A DNA stretch of 64,000 nucleotides from assembly GCF_019334725.1 (NCBI RefSeq), contig NZ_CP079818.1, positions 682,001 through 746,000 of the forward strand, read 5' to 3'. The first letter of the stretch is position 1, and each line of letters begins with the position of its first letter. The translations under genes were made by a program, and so were the position numbers. The notes beneath the pieces were generated by a model. It was not told where the DNA came from and searched no databases. It saw nothing but the letters and a program-made list of their open reading frames with translations. Below are positions 35,992 through 44,172 of the stretch, piece after piece. This stretch comes from Neisseria perflava (GTDB taxonomy: Bacteria; Pseudomonadota; Gammaproteobacteria; Burkholderiales; Neisseriaceae).

Positions 35992-36801
35992 TTACAGGGC
36001 TTTCATGTATTCGATAACGGGGCGGATATCGGGCGTAAATCCGCGCCAAATATGGTAAGAAGCGGCAGCCTGACCGACCAGCATACCCAGGCCGTCTGAA
36101 ACTTCGGCCGCACCATTGCTTTGGGCAAAGTTCAAAAACGCCTGTGCCGCTTCGCCGTAAACCATATCGTAGGCAAGGCGGCAGTTGCGGAAAATTTCAG
36201 GGCTGACGGTAGGAAGCTGACCGCTCAAACCGCCAGACGTGCCGTTGATGATGATATCAAAATCGCCGTTCAAATCCGCCATCGGGACGGCTTCAATGCA
36301 GAAAAGCTGCGCCAATTCCTCGGCTTTGGCGTGGGTACGGTTGGCAATGACGATACGGGCAGGGCGGTGTTCTTTCAAAACCGGAATCACGCCACGTACC
36401 GCGCCGCCTGCGCCCAAAAGCAAAATGGTTTTGCCCTCGATGGCAATGTTTTTGACCTGCGTGATGTCGTTGGCCAAACCGATACCGTCGGTATTATCGC
36501 CGCGTATTCTGCCGTCTTCCAACCACACCAGCGTATTGACCGCGCCGGCAGCCAAGGCGCGGTCGGAATGTTCGTCCGCCAGCGCAAAAGCTTCCTGCTT
36601 GAACGGAACGGTTACATTCGCACCTTGCCCGCCCTCGGCACGAAACGCCGCAACAGCCTCGGCAAAGCCGCCGATTTCGACACAAATGCGCCCATATTCG
36701 ATGGCCGCGCCTTCTTGAAGTGCGAATTGCTGATGGATTTGCGGCGATTTACTGTGTGCAACGGGATTGCCGAAAACGGCGTAACGGGGGAGGGTAGTCA
36801 T
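35992..36801 (-). CDS. aroE: Shikimate dehydrogenase
   Basis: NADPH-dependent reduction of 3-dehydroshikimate. The 269-residue protein has the substrate block NPVAHSKSPQIHQQFA, the catalytic Lys in VTVPFKQEAF near residue 66 and the Rossmann LLLGAGGAVRGVIPVL near 130. aroE and mtgA are separated by two bases. An uptake sequence lies within the gene (about 36090). Confidence 0.95.
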   Translation of the reverse strand: MTTLPRYAVFGNPVAHSKSPQIHQQFALQEGAAIEYGRICVEIGGFAEAVAAFRAEGGQGANVTVPFKQEAFALADEHSDRALAAGAVNTLVWLEDGRIRGDNTDGIGLANDITQVKNIAIEGKTILLLGAGGAVRGVIPVLKEHRPARIVIANRTHAKAEELAQLFCIEAVPMADLNGDFDIIINGTSGGLSGQLPTVSPEIFRNCRLAYDMVYGEAAQAFLNFAQSNGAAEVSDGLGMLVGQAAASYHIWRGFTPDIRPVIEYMKAL

Positions 36802-36996
36802 GGTCGTGTTCCAAAAGACGGGACGGCTATTTTATAACGGCGGCGTACAGATGGAAACGATAGTCGTCTGAAACGGTTGTCAGGTAGCATGATGGAATAT
36901 TTGTTTCTTGAAAAAAAGTCGTTTTCTTTTTACAATTTAACTTTATTTTTTTACAATTTAACTTTGATTTTGTTGACAAGGACGAAAGGGGCGGAC

Positions 36997-37383
36997 ATGA
37001 AAAAGGTGTTGTGCTTGGCAGTATTTGCATTAGGGTTGGCAACGCCGGCGGTGGCGGCGGATTGGGTGTGGTTAGGTAATGACAGTAACAATACTGCCGT
37101 GTTTGGTGATGCAGACAGCCGTACGGACAATAGTGCATGGGTTGAAATGAGGTATGCCAAGCCGAAAAAGCATAGCAATGGAAAATTTTATAATACAGAT
37201 AAAGGGTTGGAAGAAATAGATTGCAGTGGTAAACGTCGTAGGTCTTTGACGGTAACGTGGTATTCCAAATCGGGAAACTCTATCGGTTCTGAGACACCAT
37301 CCTATGCCGAATGGGATTATGTTATTCCAGGTACGCTTGGAGAGAGTATGTACAAATTTGTCTGCAACCACGATCCTCGTTGA
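36997..37383 (+). CDS. Small secreted protein, possibly adhesin-E-like
   Basis: About 128 residues with a clear signal peptide (KKVLCLAVFALGLATPAVAA). The mature part DWVWLGNDSNNTAVFGDADS, WVEMRYAKP and SLTVTWYSKSGN resembles the Surface-adhesin E family of small surface or periplasmic proteins; this is a weak similarity by eye. Two cysteines (EIDCSG, FVCNHD) could pair. The frame stays open 40 codons upstream across a 21-base direct repeat, but the ATG before the signal peptide is the likely start. Confidence 0.6.
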   Translation: MKKVLCLAVFALGLATPAVAADWVWLGNDSNNTAVFGDADSRTDNSAWVEMRYAKPKKHSNGKFYNTDKGLEEIDCSGKRRRSLTVTWYSKSGNSIGSETPSYAEWDYVIPGTLGESMYKFVCNHDPR

Positions 37384-37402
37384 CCATTTTCAAATCAAAC
37401 AA

Positions 37403-37437
37403 CAGATGCCGTCTGAACTGCTTTCAGACGGCATCTG
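37403..37437. terminator. AT-form uptake-sequence hairpin
   Basis: CAGATGCCGTCTGAA (37403-37417) and its complement (37423-37437). It carries ATGCCGTCTGAA. A further isolated TTGCCGTCTGAA lies near 37513. Confidence 0.75.
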
Positions 37438-37621
37438 TTTTGTCGGCATTCGGACAAAAGGGCGGGCATTCCGCTTTTGAACAGACAGACCGAAGCATAT
37501 TGTTGACAATCTTGCCGTCTGAAACTATATTTCAGTGCGTAAAAACGGGTGCCCTGATGTATTTCAGACGGCCTTACCGTGATAGAATAACAACTTAAAC
37601 CCAATCCCTCAGGAGCTGAAG

Positions 37622-39040
37622 ATGTCCATCAAAGACGCTGTAAAACTGATTGAAGAAAGCGAAGCCCGCTTCGTAGATTTGCGCTTTACCGATACCAAAG
37701 GCAAGCAGCACCACTTTACCGTACCTGCCCGCATCGTCCTCGACGATCCCGAAGAATGGTTTGAAAACGGTCAGGCGTTTGACGGTTCGTCCATCGGCGG
37801 CTGGAAAGGCATTCAGGCTTCAGATATGCAGTTGCGTCCCGATGCATCTACGGCCTTTGTCGATCCTTTCTACGACGATACCACCGTTGTCTTTACCTGC
37901 GATGTTATCGATCCGGCCGACGGCCAAGGCTATGACCGCGACCCGCGCTCTATCGCACGCCGCGCCGAAGCCTACTTGAAATCTTCCGGTATCGGCGACA
38001 CCGCCTATTTCGGCCCCGAGCCTGAATTCTTCGTTTTTGACGGCGTAGAATTTGAAACCGACATGCACAAAACTCGTTACGAAATCACTTCCGAAAGCGG
38101 CGCATGGTCAAGCGGCCTGCACATGGACGGTCAAAATACCGGCCACCGCCCGGCCGTCAAAGGCGGTTACGCACCTGTTGCGCCGATTGACTGCGGCCAA
38201 GACCTGCGTTCTGCCATGGTCAATGTTTTGGAAGAACTCGGCATCGAAGTGGAAGTGCATCACAGTGAAGTCGGTACCGGCAGCCAAATGGAAATCGGCA
38301 CCCGTTTCGCCACTTTGGTCAAACGCGCCGACCAAACCCAAGACATGAAATATGTGATTCAAAACGTTGCCCACAACTTCGGCAAAACCGCTACATTCAT
38401 GCCTAAACCCATCATGGGCGACAACGGCAGCGGTATGCATGTTCACCAATCCATTTGGAAAGACGGTCAAAACCTGTTCTCAGGCGACGGCTATGCCGGT
38501 TTGTCCGATACCGCCCTTTATTACATCGGCGGCATCATCAAACACGCCAAAGCCTTGAACGCGATTACCAATCCGTCCACCAACTCCTACAAACGCCTCG
38601 TGCCGCACTTTGAAGCGCCGACCAAACTGGCATATTCCGCCAAAAACCGTTCCGCTTCCATCCGCATTCCGTCTGTGAACAGCAGCAAAGCACGCCGTAT
38701 CGAAGCGCGTTTCCCTGATCCGACCGCCAACCCATACTTGGCATTTGCCGCTTTGTTGATGGCCGGTTTGGACGGTATTCAAAACAAAATCCATCCGGGC
38801 GACCCTGCCGATAAAAACCTGTACGACCTGCCACCGGAAGAAGATGCATTGGTGCCTACCGTTTGCGCTTCTTTGGAAGAAGCACTGGCCGCCCTCAAAG
38901 CCGACCATGAATTCCTCCTGCGCGGCGGTGTGTTCAGCAAAGACTGGATCGACAGCTACATCGCCTTTAAAGAGGAAGATGTCCGCCGTATCCGCATGGC
39001 GCCGCATCCGCTGGAATTTGAAATGTATTACAGTCTGTAA
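37622..39040 (+). CDS. glnA: Glutamine synthetase, type I
   Basis: Forms glutamine from glutamate and ammonia. The 472-residue subunit has the beta-Grasp start, the ATP and metal motifs FGPEPEFFVFD and NGSGMHVHQSIW, the PTKLAYSAKNRSASIRIP region and the adenylylation Tyr in NLYDLPPEE, so it is the covalently regulated class. AGGAGCTGAAG precedes the ATG. No NtrC-like site or -24/-12 promoter is evident upstream. Confidence 0.97.
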   Translation: MSIKDAVKLIEESEARFVDLRFTDTKGKQHHFTVPARIVLDDPEEWFENGQAFDGSSIGGWKGIQASDMQLRPDASTAFVDPFYDDTTVVFTCDVIDPADGQGYDRDPRSIARRAEAYLKSSGIGDTAYFGPEPEFFVFDGVEFETDMHKTRYEITSESGAWSSGLHMDGQNTGHRPAVKGGYAPVAPIDCGQDLRSAMVNVLEELGIEVEVHHSEVGTGSQMEIGTRFATLVKRADQTQDMKYVIQNVAHNFGKTATFMPKPIMGDNGSGMHVHQSIWKDGQNLFSGDGYAGLSDTALYYIGGIIKHAKALNAITNPSTNSYKRLVPHFEAPTKLAYSAKNRSASIRIPSVNSSKARRIEARFPDPTANPYLAFAALLMAGLDGIQNKIHPGDPADKNLYDLPPEEDALVPTVCASLEEALAALKADHEFLLRGGVFSKDWIDSYIAFKEEDVRRIRMAPHPLEFEMYYSL

Positions 39041-39069
39041 AACAGCTGAGGCATTTTAAATAAGGAATC

Positions 39070-39111
39070 AAAGGCCGTCTGAAACTGGATTTGAAGTTTC
39101 AGACGGCCTTT
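39070..39111. terminator. Inverted uptake-sequence hairpin after glnA
   Basis: 17-bp stem from AAAGGCCGTCTGAAACT at 39070 and its complement ending at 39111. Confidence 0.8.
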
Positions 39112-39250
39112 AGGCTTAAAATAGATAGGGCGATCGAATTAGGTATGATAGTGAGAAGCAATGAATCATGCTGTTTGAAAGCCTTTATGGAATCAGTTCC
39201 TTGTGTTAAATTGTGCTAATAAAATCATTTCGTCAAAAAGGTTGGGCAGA

Positions 39251-40495
39251 ATGAAGAAGATAATTGGTTTGGCCATTGCTGCGGCATTTGGTTTGAGCGC
39301 GTGCAGTAATTTGGATCACAAAACCGCGCACGAGGTCATGTCGATTTCCAATGACCGTATTTTAAAAGAAGACCACAGCTTTAACATCACAGGCAGCTCT
39401 CAAGTATATATCAGCCCATTGGCTGAAGCTGTATTGGCAGATGAAAAGGTGGAAAAGAAAACCGAAGCGAAAGCAGAGGATGCCAAAGCCAAAGAGGGGG
39501 AGGCGGCAGCCTCTATGGAGGTTGCTCAAGAAGACGACGCTGCTTTGAAGCAGGAGTTTTCTGAACGAGAAGAGGCTGAGTTCCGCAATGCAATGCTTGA
39601 TGCCTTGCCGGACGGCAATATCGCACAAGTTGCCGTTGATTATCTGGATAAATATCCTGCCATATCCAGTTACATGGAAGGGGTTCATCTGAATTATGAG
39701 GTAGCTGTTGACCTATCAACGCGTCAGTTTGAGATGATTCCTGAATTGGTCATCAACAACCACAATGAAAAACTTAGTATCAAACTTCCTATGAAGTTAG
39801 ATGCGGAAAAATGGGAAATTTATATGGATCCGCCTGCCAGTGCTGCTGCCATTATTAGTGTGTACACCGATGAGAAAATCGGCAAACGTTTGATTAAAGA
39901 ACCTTTAAAAGTGAGTTTGAAAGAAAGTACTGATTTGAAAGGCGTGCCTTTTGATCATATTGCAGAGGCGGGAGTACGTGCTTTTTTGAGTGCCAATAAG
40001 GCTATGCCTGCCGATGCATATGTATTTAAAGAAATGGATGCCTTTGGTAAGGCAAAGCATGCACGCTATCGTGTACGTCATGTCATGAAACCGGAGTATG
40101 ATTCTGTCGTAATGAAGGCAATGGCTAAGGCTTTTGATGAAGAATTGTCGAAATTACAGAAAACGCCTCAACCAGGGTCAACAGAAGAAGATTATAAAAA
40201 TGCGCGGGAATTTTTCAGTATGTTTGTCAGCATAAGTGATAACCAGCCACTTAGCTTCCAGCGTATATCCGGTAACAATCCTGTTGTCGACTATTATCTT
40301 GACCGAAAAGGCCGTATTTTGGCTTCCCGCATGTATATACAAATTAACGGTACGCATAAGGCCATCAATATTATCGGCGACAACGTGTACAGCAATTACG
40401 GCAAACCAGTCTTCAAATTTAATCCGCAAGGTAAAGGCATTACTTGGCGAGAGCTGAAAGAGTTTTTCGGTTCGGACAAAAAACAGGAAGATTAA
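39251..40495 (+). CDS. Hypothetical lipoprotein
   Basis: A 414-residue protein, not recognised. The lipobox LSAC gives Cys at about residue 19. Residues 60-105 are rich in Lys, Glu and Ala (KKTEAKAEDAKAKEGEAAAS), a low-complexity linker. The C-terminal two thirds is a soluble mixed-structure domain with no hydrophobic helix. The frame is open 16 codons upstream, but ATG 39251 gives the signal peptide. It precedes the site-2-protease-like gene by 71 bases and an uptake-sequence pair. Confidence 0.75.
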   Translation: MKKIIGLAIAAAFGLSACSNLDHKTAHEVMSISNDRILKEDHSFNITGSSQVYISPLAEAVLADEKVEKKTEAKAEDAKAKEGEAAASMEVAQEDDAALKQEFSEREEAEFRNAMLDALPDGNIAQVAVDYLDKYPAISSYMEGVHLNYEVAVDLSTRQFEMIPELVINNHNEKLSIKLPMKLDAEKWEIYMDPPASAAAIISVYTDEKIGKRLIKEPLKVSLKESTDLKGVPFDHIAEAGVRAFLSANKAMPADAYVFKEMDAFGKAKHARYRVRHVMKPEYDSVVMKAMAKAFDEELSKLQKTPQPGSTEEDYKNAREFFSMFVSISDNQPLSFQRISGNNPVVDYYLDRKGRILASRMYIQINGTHKAINIIGDNVYSNYGKPVFKFNPQGKGITWRELKEFFGSDKKQED

Positions 40496-40500
40496 AGCCT

Positions 40501-40549
40501 CAGGCCGTCTGAAAGGATATTTAAGGATATTTTTGTTTTCAGACGGCAT
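40501..40549. terminator. Uptake-sequence pair of mixed form
   Basis: CAGGCCGTCTGAAA and TTTCAGACGGCAT; the right copy is the AT form and the left copy is the AG form. They frame a direct repeat of GGATATTT. Confidence 0.6.
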
Positions 40550-40566
40550 ATTTGATAAGGAAAACC

Positions 40567-41217
40567 ATGTTTGCAAATTTTGATTTAGGCGTATTTTTGC
40601 TGGCAGTATTGCCCGTGTTGTTGGCCATTACCGTGCGCGAAGTGGCACGCGGTTATACGGCGCGTTATTGGGGCGACCATACCGGCGAGCAGTTCGGGCG
40701 TTTGACCCTCAATCCGCTGCCACACATCGATCCTGTCGGTACAATTGTCGTGCCGCTGGTGTGTCTGATGATTGGCAGTTTTCTGTTCGGCTGGGCGCGT
40801 CCTATGCCCATCGATTCGCGCAATTTCCGCGATCCGCGCCGCGCGTGGCGTTGGGTGTCGATTTCAGGTCCGATTGCCAATCTGATTTTGGCGTTCTTTT
40901 GGGGTTTTGTCGTCGTACTTGCCGCGTATGTGCCTGAGTCTTATCAAGCGCCGTTGGTGCAGATGGCCGGTTACGGCGTGATGGTGAACTCGATTTGGGT
41001 CGCATTCAGCCTGATTCCGATTTTGCCTTGGGACGGCGGTATTTTTATCGATACCTTCCTTAACGCCAAGCAGTCCATGCAGTTCCGTAAAATCGAGCCA
41101 TACGGTACATGGATTATCCTGATTCTTTTGTTTACCGGCCTGCTGGCCAAACTGATTTGGCCGATTATTGCCATGATTCAGACAGCAGTGCAGATGGTTG
41201 TCATGCTGTTTATTTAA
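40567..41217 (+). CDS. Site-2-protease-like membrane protein lacking the zinc histidines
   Basis: A 216-residue protein with about five membrane segments, fold and order matching the rhomboid-unrelated M50 (site-2 protease) family: the N-terminal helix with TVREVARGYTARYWGD, LNPLPHIDPVGTIVVPL, and the C-terminal IPILPWDGG. In active enzymes the first motif is HExxH; here both His positions are Arg (VREVAR) although the Glu remains. The Asp of the DGG motif remains. It may be a non-proteolytic relative. A TTG at 40552 is the only alternative start; ATG 40567 has AAGGAAAA upstream. Confidence 0.75.
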   Translation: MFANFDLGVFLLAVLPVLLAITVREVARGYTARYWGDHTGEQFGRLTLNPLPHIDPVGTIVVPLVCLMIGSFLFGWARPMPIDSRNFRDPRRAWRWVSISGPIANLILAFFWGFVVVLAAYVPESYQAPLVQMAGYGVMVNSIWVAFSLIPILPWDGGIFIDTFLNAKQSMQFRKIEPYGTWIILILLFTGLLAKLIWPIIAMIQTAVQMVVMLFI

Positions 41218-41229
41218 ATATTGTGGCTG

Positions 41230-41265
41230 AAAAGGCCGTCTGAAACTCAGTTTCAGACGGCCTTT
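41230..41265. terminator. Inverted uptake-sequence hairpin
   Basis: AAAAGGCCGTCTGAAACT and complement with a T run. Confidence 0.8.
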
Positions 41266-41348
41266 TTCATTGTGCAACATGTAAATACGATTGGAAAAGT
41301 TGCTTAAAAATTGTACAATTTCAGCCCTTTCAATTTGGCGCACACATC

Positions 41349-42353
41349 ATGCACATCGGCGGCTATTTCATTGACAACCCCATTGCACTTGCCCCCATGG
41401 CAGGCATTACGGACAAACTGTTCCGCCGGATTTGCCGCGAGTTTGGTGCAGGGTGGGCAGTGTGCGAAATGCTGACCAGCGACCCAACGCTTAGAAATAC
41501 CAAAAAGACCCTGCGCCGCAGCGATTTTGAAGGCGAGGGCGGAGTGGTGGCCGTCCAGATTGCCGGCAGCGATCCGCAGCAGATGGCGGAAGCTGCGCGT
41601 TACAACGTCGGCTTGGGTGCGCAGGTGATTGATATAAACATGGGCTGTCCGGCCAAAAAAGTCTGCAATGTGCAGGCAGGCAGCGCATTAATGCAAAACG
41701 AGCCTTTGGTTGCCGAAATCTTGGAAGCCGTTGTCAACGCGGTGGACGTACCCGTTACCCTCAAAACCCGTTTGGGCTGGCATGACGAACATCAAAATTT
41801 GCCGACCATTGCCAAAATCGCCGAAGAATCAGGCATCGCAGCCCTTGCCATCCATGGCCGCACCCGTACGCAGATGTACAAAGGCGAAGCGCGTTACGAA
41901 CTGATTGCCGAAACCAAAGGCCGTCTGAACATTCCCGTTTGGGTCAACGGCGATATTACCTCGCCGCAAAAAGCCGCCGCCGTCCTCAAGCAAACCGCCG
42001 CCGACGGCATCATGATAGGGCGCGGCGCACAAGGCAGGCCGTGGCTTTTCCGTGATTTAAAACATTACGCCGAATACGGCGTTTTGCCTCCGGCCTTAAG
42101 CTTGGCAGAATGCAATACCACCATTTTGAACCACATCCGCGCCATGCATGAATTTTATGGAGAAATTGCCGGAGTACGCATCGCCCGAAAACACATCGGC
42201 TGGTATATCGACGAAATGCCCGACGGCGAACAAACACGCCGGGACATCAACCGCTTGGACAGTGCTGCGGCACAATACGATACCCTTGCCGCCTATCTTG
42301 AGACGCTTTCGGAGAAAACCGACCGCTGGGTGTGTCACTATCGGGAAAGCTGA
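41349..42353 (+). CDS. dusB: tRNA-dihydrouridine synthase DusB
   Basis: Reduces specific uridines in tRNA using FMN and NADPH. The 334-residue protein starts IGGYFIDNPIALAPMAGITD and has the catalytic block DINMGCPAKKVCNVQAGSALM (Cys in the NVQ motif) and IHGRTRTQMYKG. The downstream fis gene, 70 bases on, reproduces the dusB-fis operon of E. coli and separates it from the DusA gene at 56 kb. Confidence 0.93.
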   Translation: MHIGGYFIDNPIALAPMAGITDKLFRRICREFGAGWAVCEMLTSDPTLRNTKKTLRRSDFEGEGGVVAVQIAGSDPQQMAEAARYNVGLGAQVIDINMGCPAKKVCNVQAGSALMQNEPLVAEILEAVVNAVDVPVTLKTRLGWHDEHQNLPTIAKIAEESGIAALAIHGRTRTQMYKGEARYELIAETKGRLNIPVWVNGDITSPQKAAAVLKQTAADGIMIGRGAQGRPWLFRDLKHYAEYGVLPPALSLAECNTTILNHIRAMHEFYGEIAGVRIARKHIGWYIDEMPDGEQTRRDINRLDSAAAQYDTLAAYLETLSEKTDRWVCHYRES

Positions 42354-42423
42354 AGAGTTTCAGACGGCCTTATCATCTAAAAAATAAATCTATTTAAAAA
42401 CAAACTCAAAGAAAGACATCACG

Positions 42424-42663
42424 ATGAATCAAACGACGACTGACATTGCGCAATGTATTGAACAAAACTTACGACAATACTTCAAAGACTTGGATGGTAC
42501 AGAACCTTGCGGCGTGTACGATATGGTGTTGCACCAAGTTGAAAAGCCGATGCTGATTTGCGTGATGGAACAATGCGGCGGCAACCAATCTAAAGCGGCG
42601 GCCATTTTGGGGTTGAACCGCAATACCCTGCGTAAAAAGCTGCAGCAGCATGGTTTGTTGTAA
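42424..42663 (+). CDS. fis: Fis-family DNA-bending regulator
   Basis: A 79-residue protein whose C-terminal half LICVMEQCGGNQSKAAAILGLNRNTLRKKLQQHGLL is the Fis helix-turn-helix. It is shorter at the N-terminus than E. coli Fis (98 residues). Fis is a nucleoid protein that bends DNA and affects rRNA promoters and recombination. It probably shares a transcript with dusB. Confidence 0.9.
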   Translation: MNQTTTDIAQCIEQNLRQYFKDLDGTEPCGVYDMVLHQVEKPMLICVMEQCGGNQSKAAAILGLNRNTLRKKLQQHGLL

Positions 42664-42843
42664 TAGGGAGATAGGGCGGATATTTCTGCCTGCCTATAAT
42701 GAAAGAACCGGCCATGTCATTTATCCATTGCTTAGATATTTTTGGATTCGCTGACACAATCAAAATAAAAACAGCTTGAAAAGGCTTCAGGCCGTCTGAA
42801 GACCAGAGAAGAAACGATTAATTTTTTTACCATGAGTTGAACC

Positions 42844-43719
42844 ATGCTTTACCAAATACTCGCACTGTTAATCTGGGGCAGCTCGTTTATCGCTGCCAAA
42901 TATTCCTACGAGATGCTCGACCCGGCGCTGATGGTTGAGGCGCGATTGTTGATTGCCGCATTGATGGTGCTGCCGTCGTGCCGCCGTCATTTGGGCAGGA
43001 TTCCGCGGAGCGAGTGGAAGCCGTTGTTGTGGATTTCCTTTGTCAACTACGTTGTCGTTTTGATGCTCCAGTTTATCGGTTTGAAATATACATCTGCCGC
43101 CAGCGCGGTTACCATGGTGGGGTTGGAGCCTTTGCTGGTGGTCTTTGTCGGTCATTTCTTCTTCAACGACAAAGCCAAACTTTACCACTGGATTTGCTGC
43201 GCAGTGGCGTTTGCCGGCGTGGGCATGATGGTCATGGGCGGTGCAGAAGAGGGCGGTACGATTGACTGGTTCGGCTGTTTGCTGATTTTACTTGCAGGAT
43301 TCGGTTTTGCAGGCGTGATACGTCCGAGCCAGCAGATGATTGTCCGTATTGGTGCGCCTGCATTTACCGCGGCTTCCATGGCGGTGGCGGCGGTGTTGTG
43401 CCTGCCGTTTTCGCTGGTGTTGGCAGACAGCTATCAAATCAATTGGTCATGGGGCGGTACGCTGTCGGTTTTGTATATGGGGATTGGCTGCAGCTGGCTT
43501 GCCTATCTGTTGTGGAACAAAGGCATGAACACAGTCCCTGCCAACGTCTCCGGCCTGCTGATTTCGCTTGAGCCTGTCATCGGCGTTATCATGGCGGTGT
43601 TAATTTTGGGCGAACATTTAAGTACCCTGTCTGCGATGGGCATTACCGTCGTTATTGCGTCCACTTTTGTCGCCGGTATGCTGACACGTGTGAGCAACAA
43701 ACATAAAAAGGCCGTCTGA
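42844..43719 (+). CDS. EamA-family drug/metabolite transporter
   Basis: A 291-residue protein with about ten membrane helices in two EamA repeats; LLIWGSSFIAAKYSYEML opens the first. Substrate unknown. The last codons KKAV and the stop TGA are formed by an uptake sequence (GCC GTC TGA). It is unrelated in length to the single-repeat EamA protein at 10.6 kb. Confidence 0.88.
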   Translation: MLYQILALLIWGSSFIAAKYSYEMLDPALMVEARLLIAALMVLPSCRRHLGRIPRSEWKPLLWISFVNYVVVLMLQFIGLKYTSAASAVTMVGLEPLLVVFVGHFFFNDKAKLYHWICCAVAFAGVGMMVMGGAEEGGTIDWFGCLLILLAGFGFAGVIRPSQQMIVRIGAPAFTAASMAVAAVLCLPFSLVLADSYQINWSWGGTLSVLYMGIGCSWLAYLLWNKGMNTVPANVSGLLISLEPVIGVIMAVLILGEHLSTLSAMGITVVIASTFVAGMLTRVSNKHKKAV

Positions 43720-43738
43720 AAACGGTTTCAGACGGCCT
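43708..43738. terminator. Uptake-sequence hairpin overlapping the EamA stop codon
   Basis: AGGCCGTCTGAAA includes the stop TGA at 43717-43719 and pairs with TTTCAGACGGCCT. Confidence 0.75.
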
Positions 43739-43784
43739 CAAGTCAGCAGTATCATTTTTAATAAAACATTTTGGGAAAATTTCC

Positions 43785-43955
43785 ATGAAACGCATTATTT
43801 CCCTACTTGTACTTGCCTGCCCTATCTTGGCGTCGGCTGCCCCCGATAACGACAAAGCCACTGTACAGGCAATCATTGCCAAGTATTACAACCGACCGCT
43901 TGCCGCGCACAAATGCCAGCTTACCTACGCCCCCATTGCCTTACTCATGCCATGA
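43785..43955 (+). CDS. Small secreted protein or gene remnant
   Basis: A 56-residue reading frame beginning MKRIISLLVLACPILASAAPD, a good signal peptide, and ending early at 43953. A different frame continues past the stop with CHDVQAWQAQYGW, so this may be a longer gene broken by a frameshift near 43945. I do not recognise it. A ribosome-binding site is not obvious (TTGGGAAAAT about 10 bases before). Confidence 0.4.
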   Translation: MKRIISLLVLACPILASAAPDNDKATVQAIIAKYYNRPLAAHKCQLTYAPIALLMP

Positions 43956-44018
43956 TGTACAGGCATGGCAGGCGCAGTATGGGTGGCAAAGAAAATGGGA
44001 TTTAAATAGGCAAAAGCA

Positions 44019-44055
44019 AAAGGCCGTCTGAAACCAAATTTCAGACGGCCTTTTA
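44019..44055. terminator. Inverted uptake-sequence hairpin
   Basis: AAAAGGCCGTCTGAAA and complement ending at 44055, upstream of purH. Confidence 0.75.
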
Positions 44056-44172
44056 CAATAAAATTGTTAACAATATTTGCAAAAACCTACTGCCAAAAAT
44101 GCGAAACTGGGGGATAATACCGCCCTGAAAATTCATCCCATACTGATTAAACCTTCAACAAAGGAAATCCAA

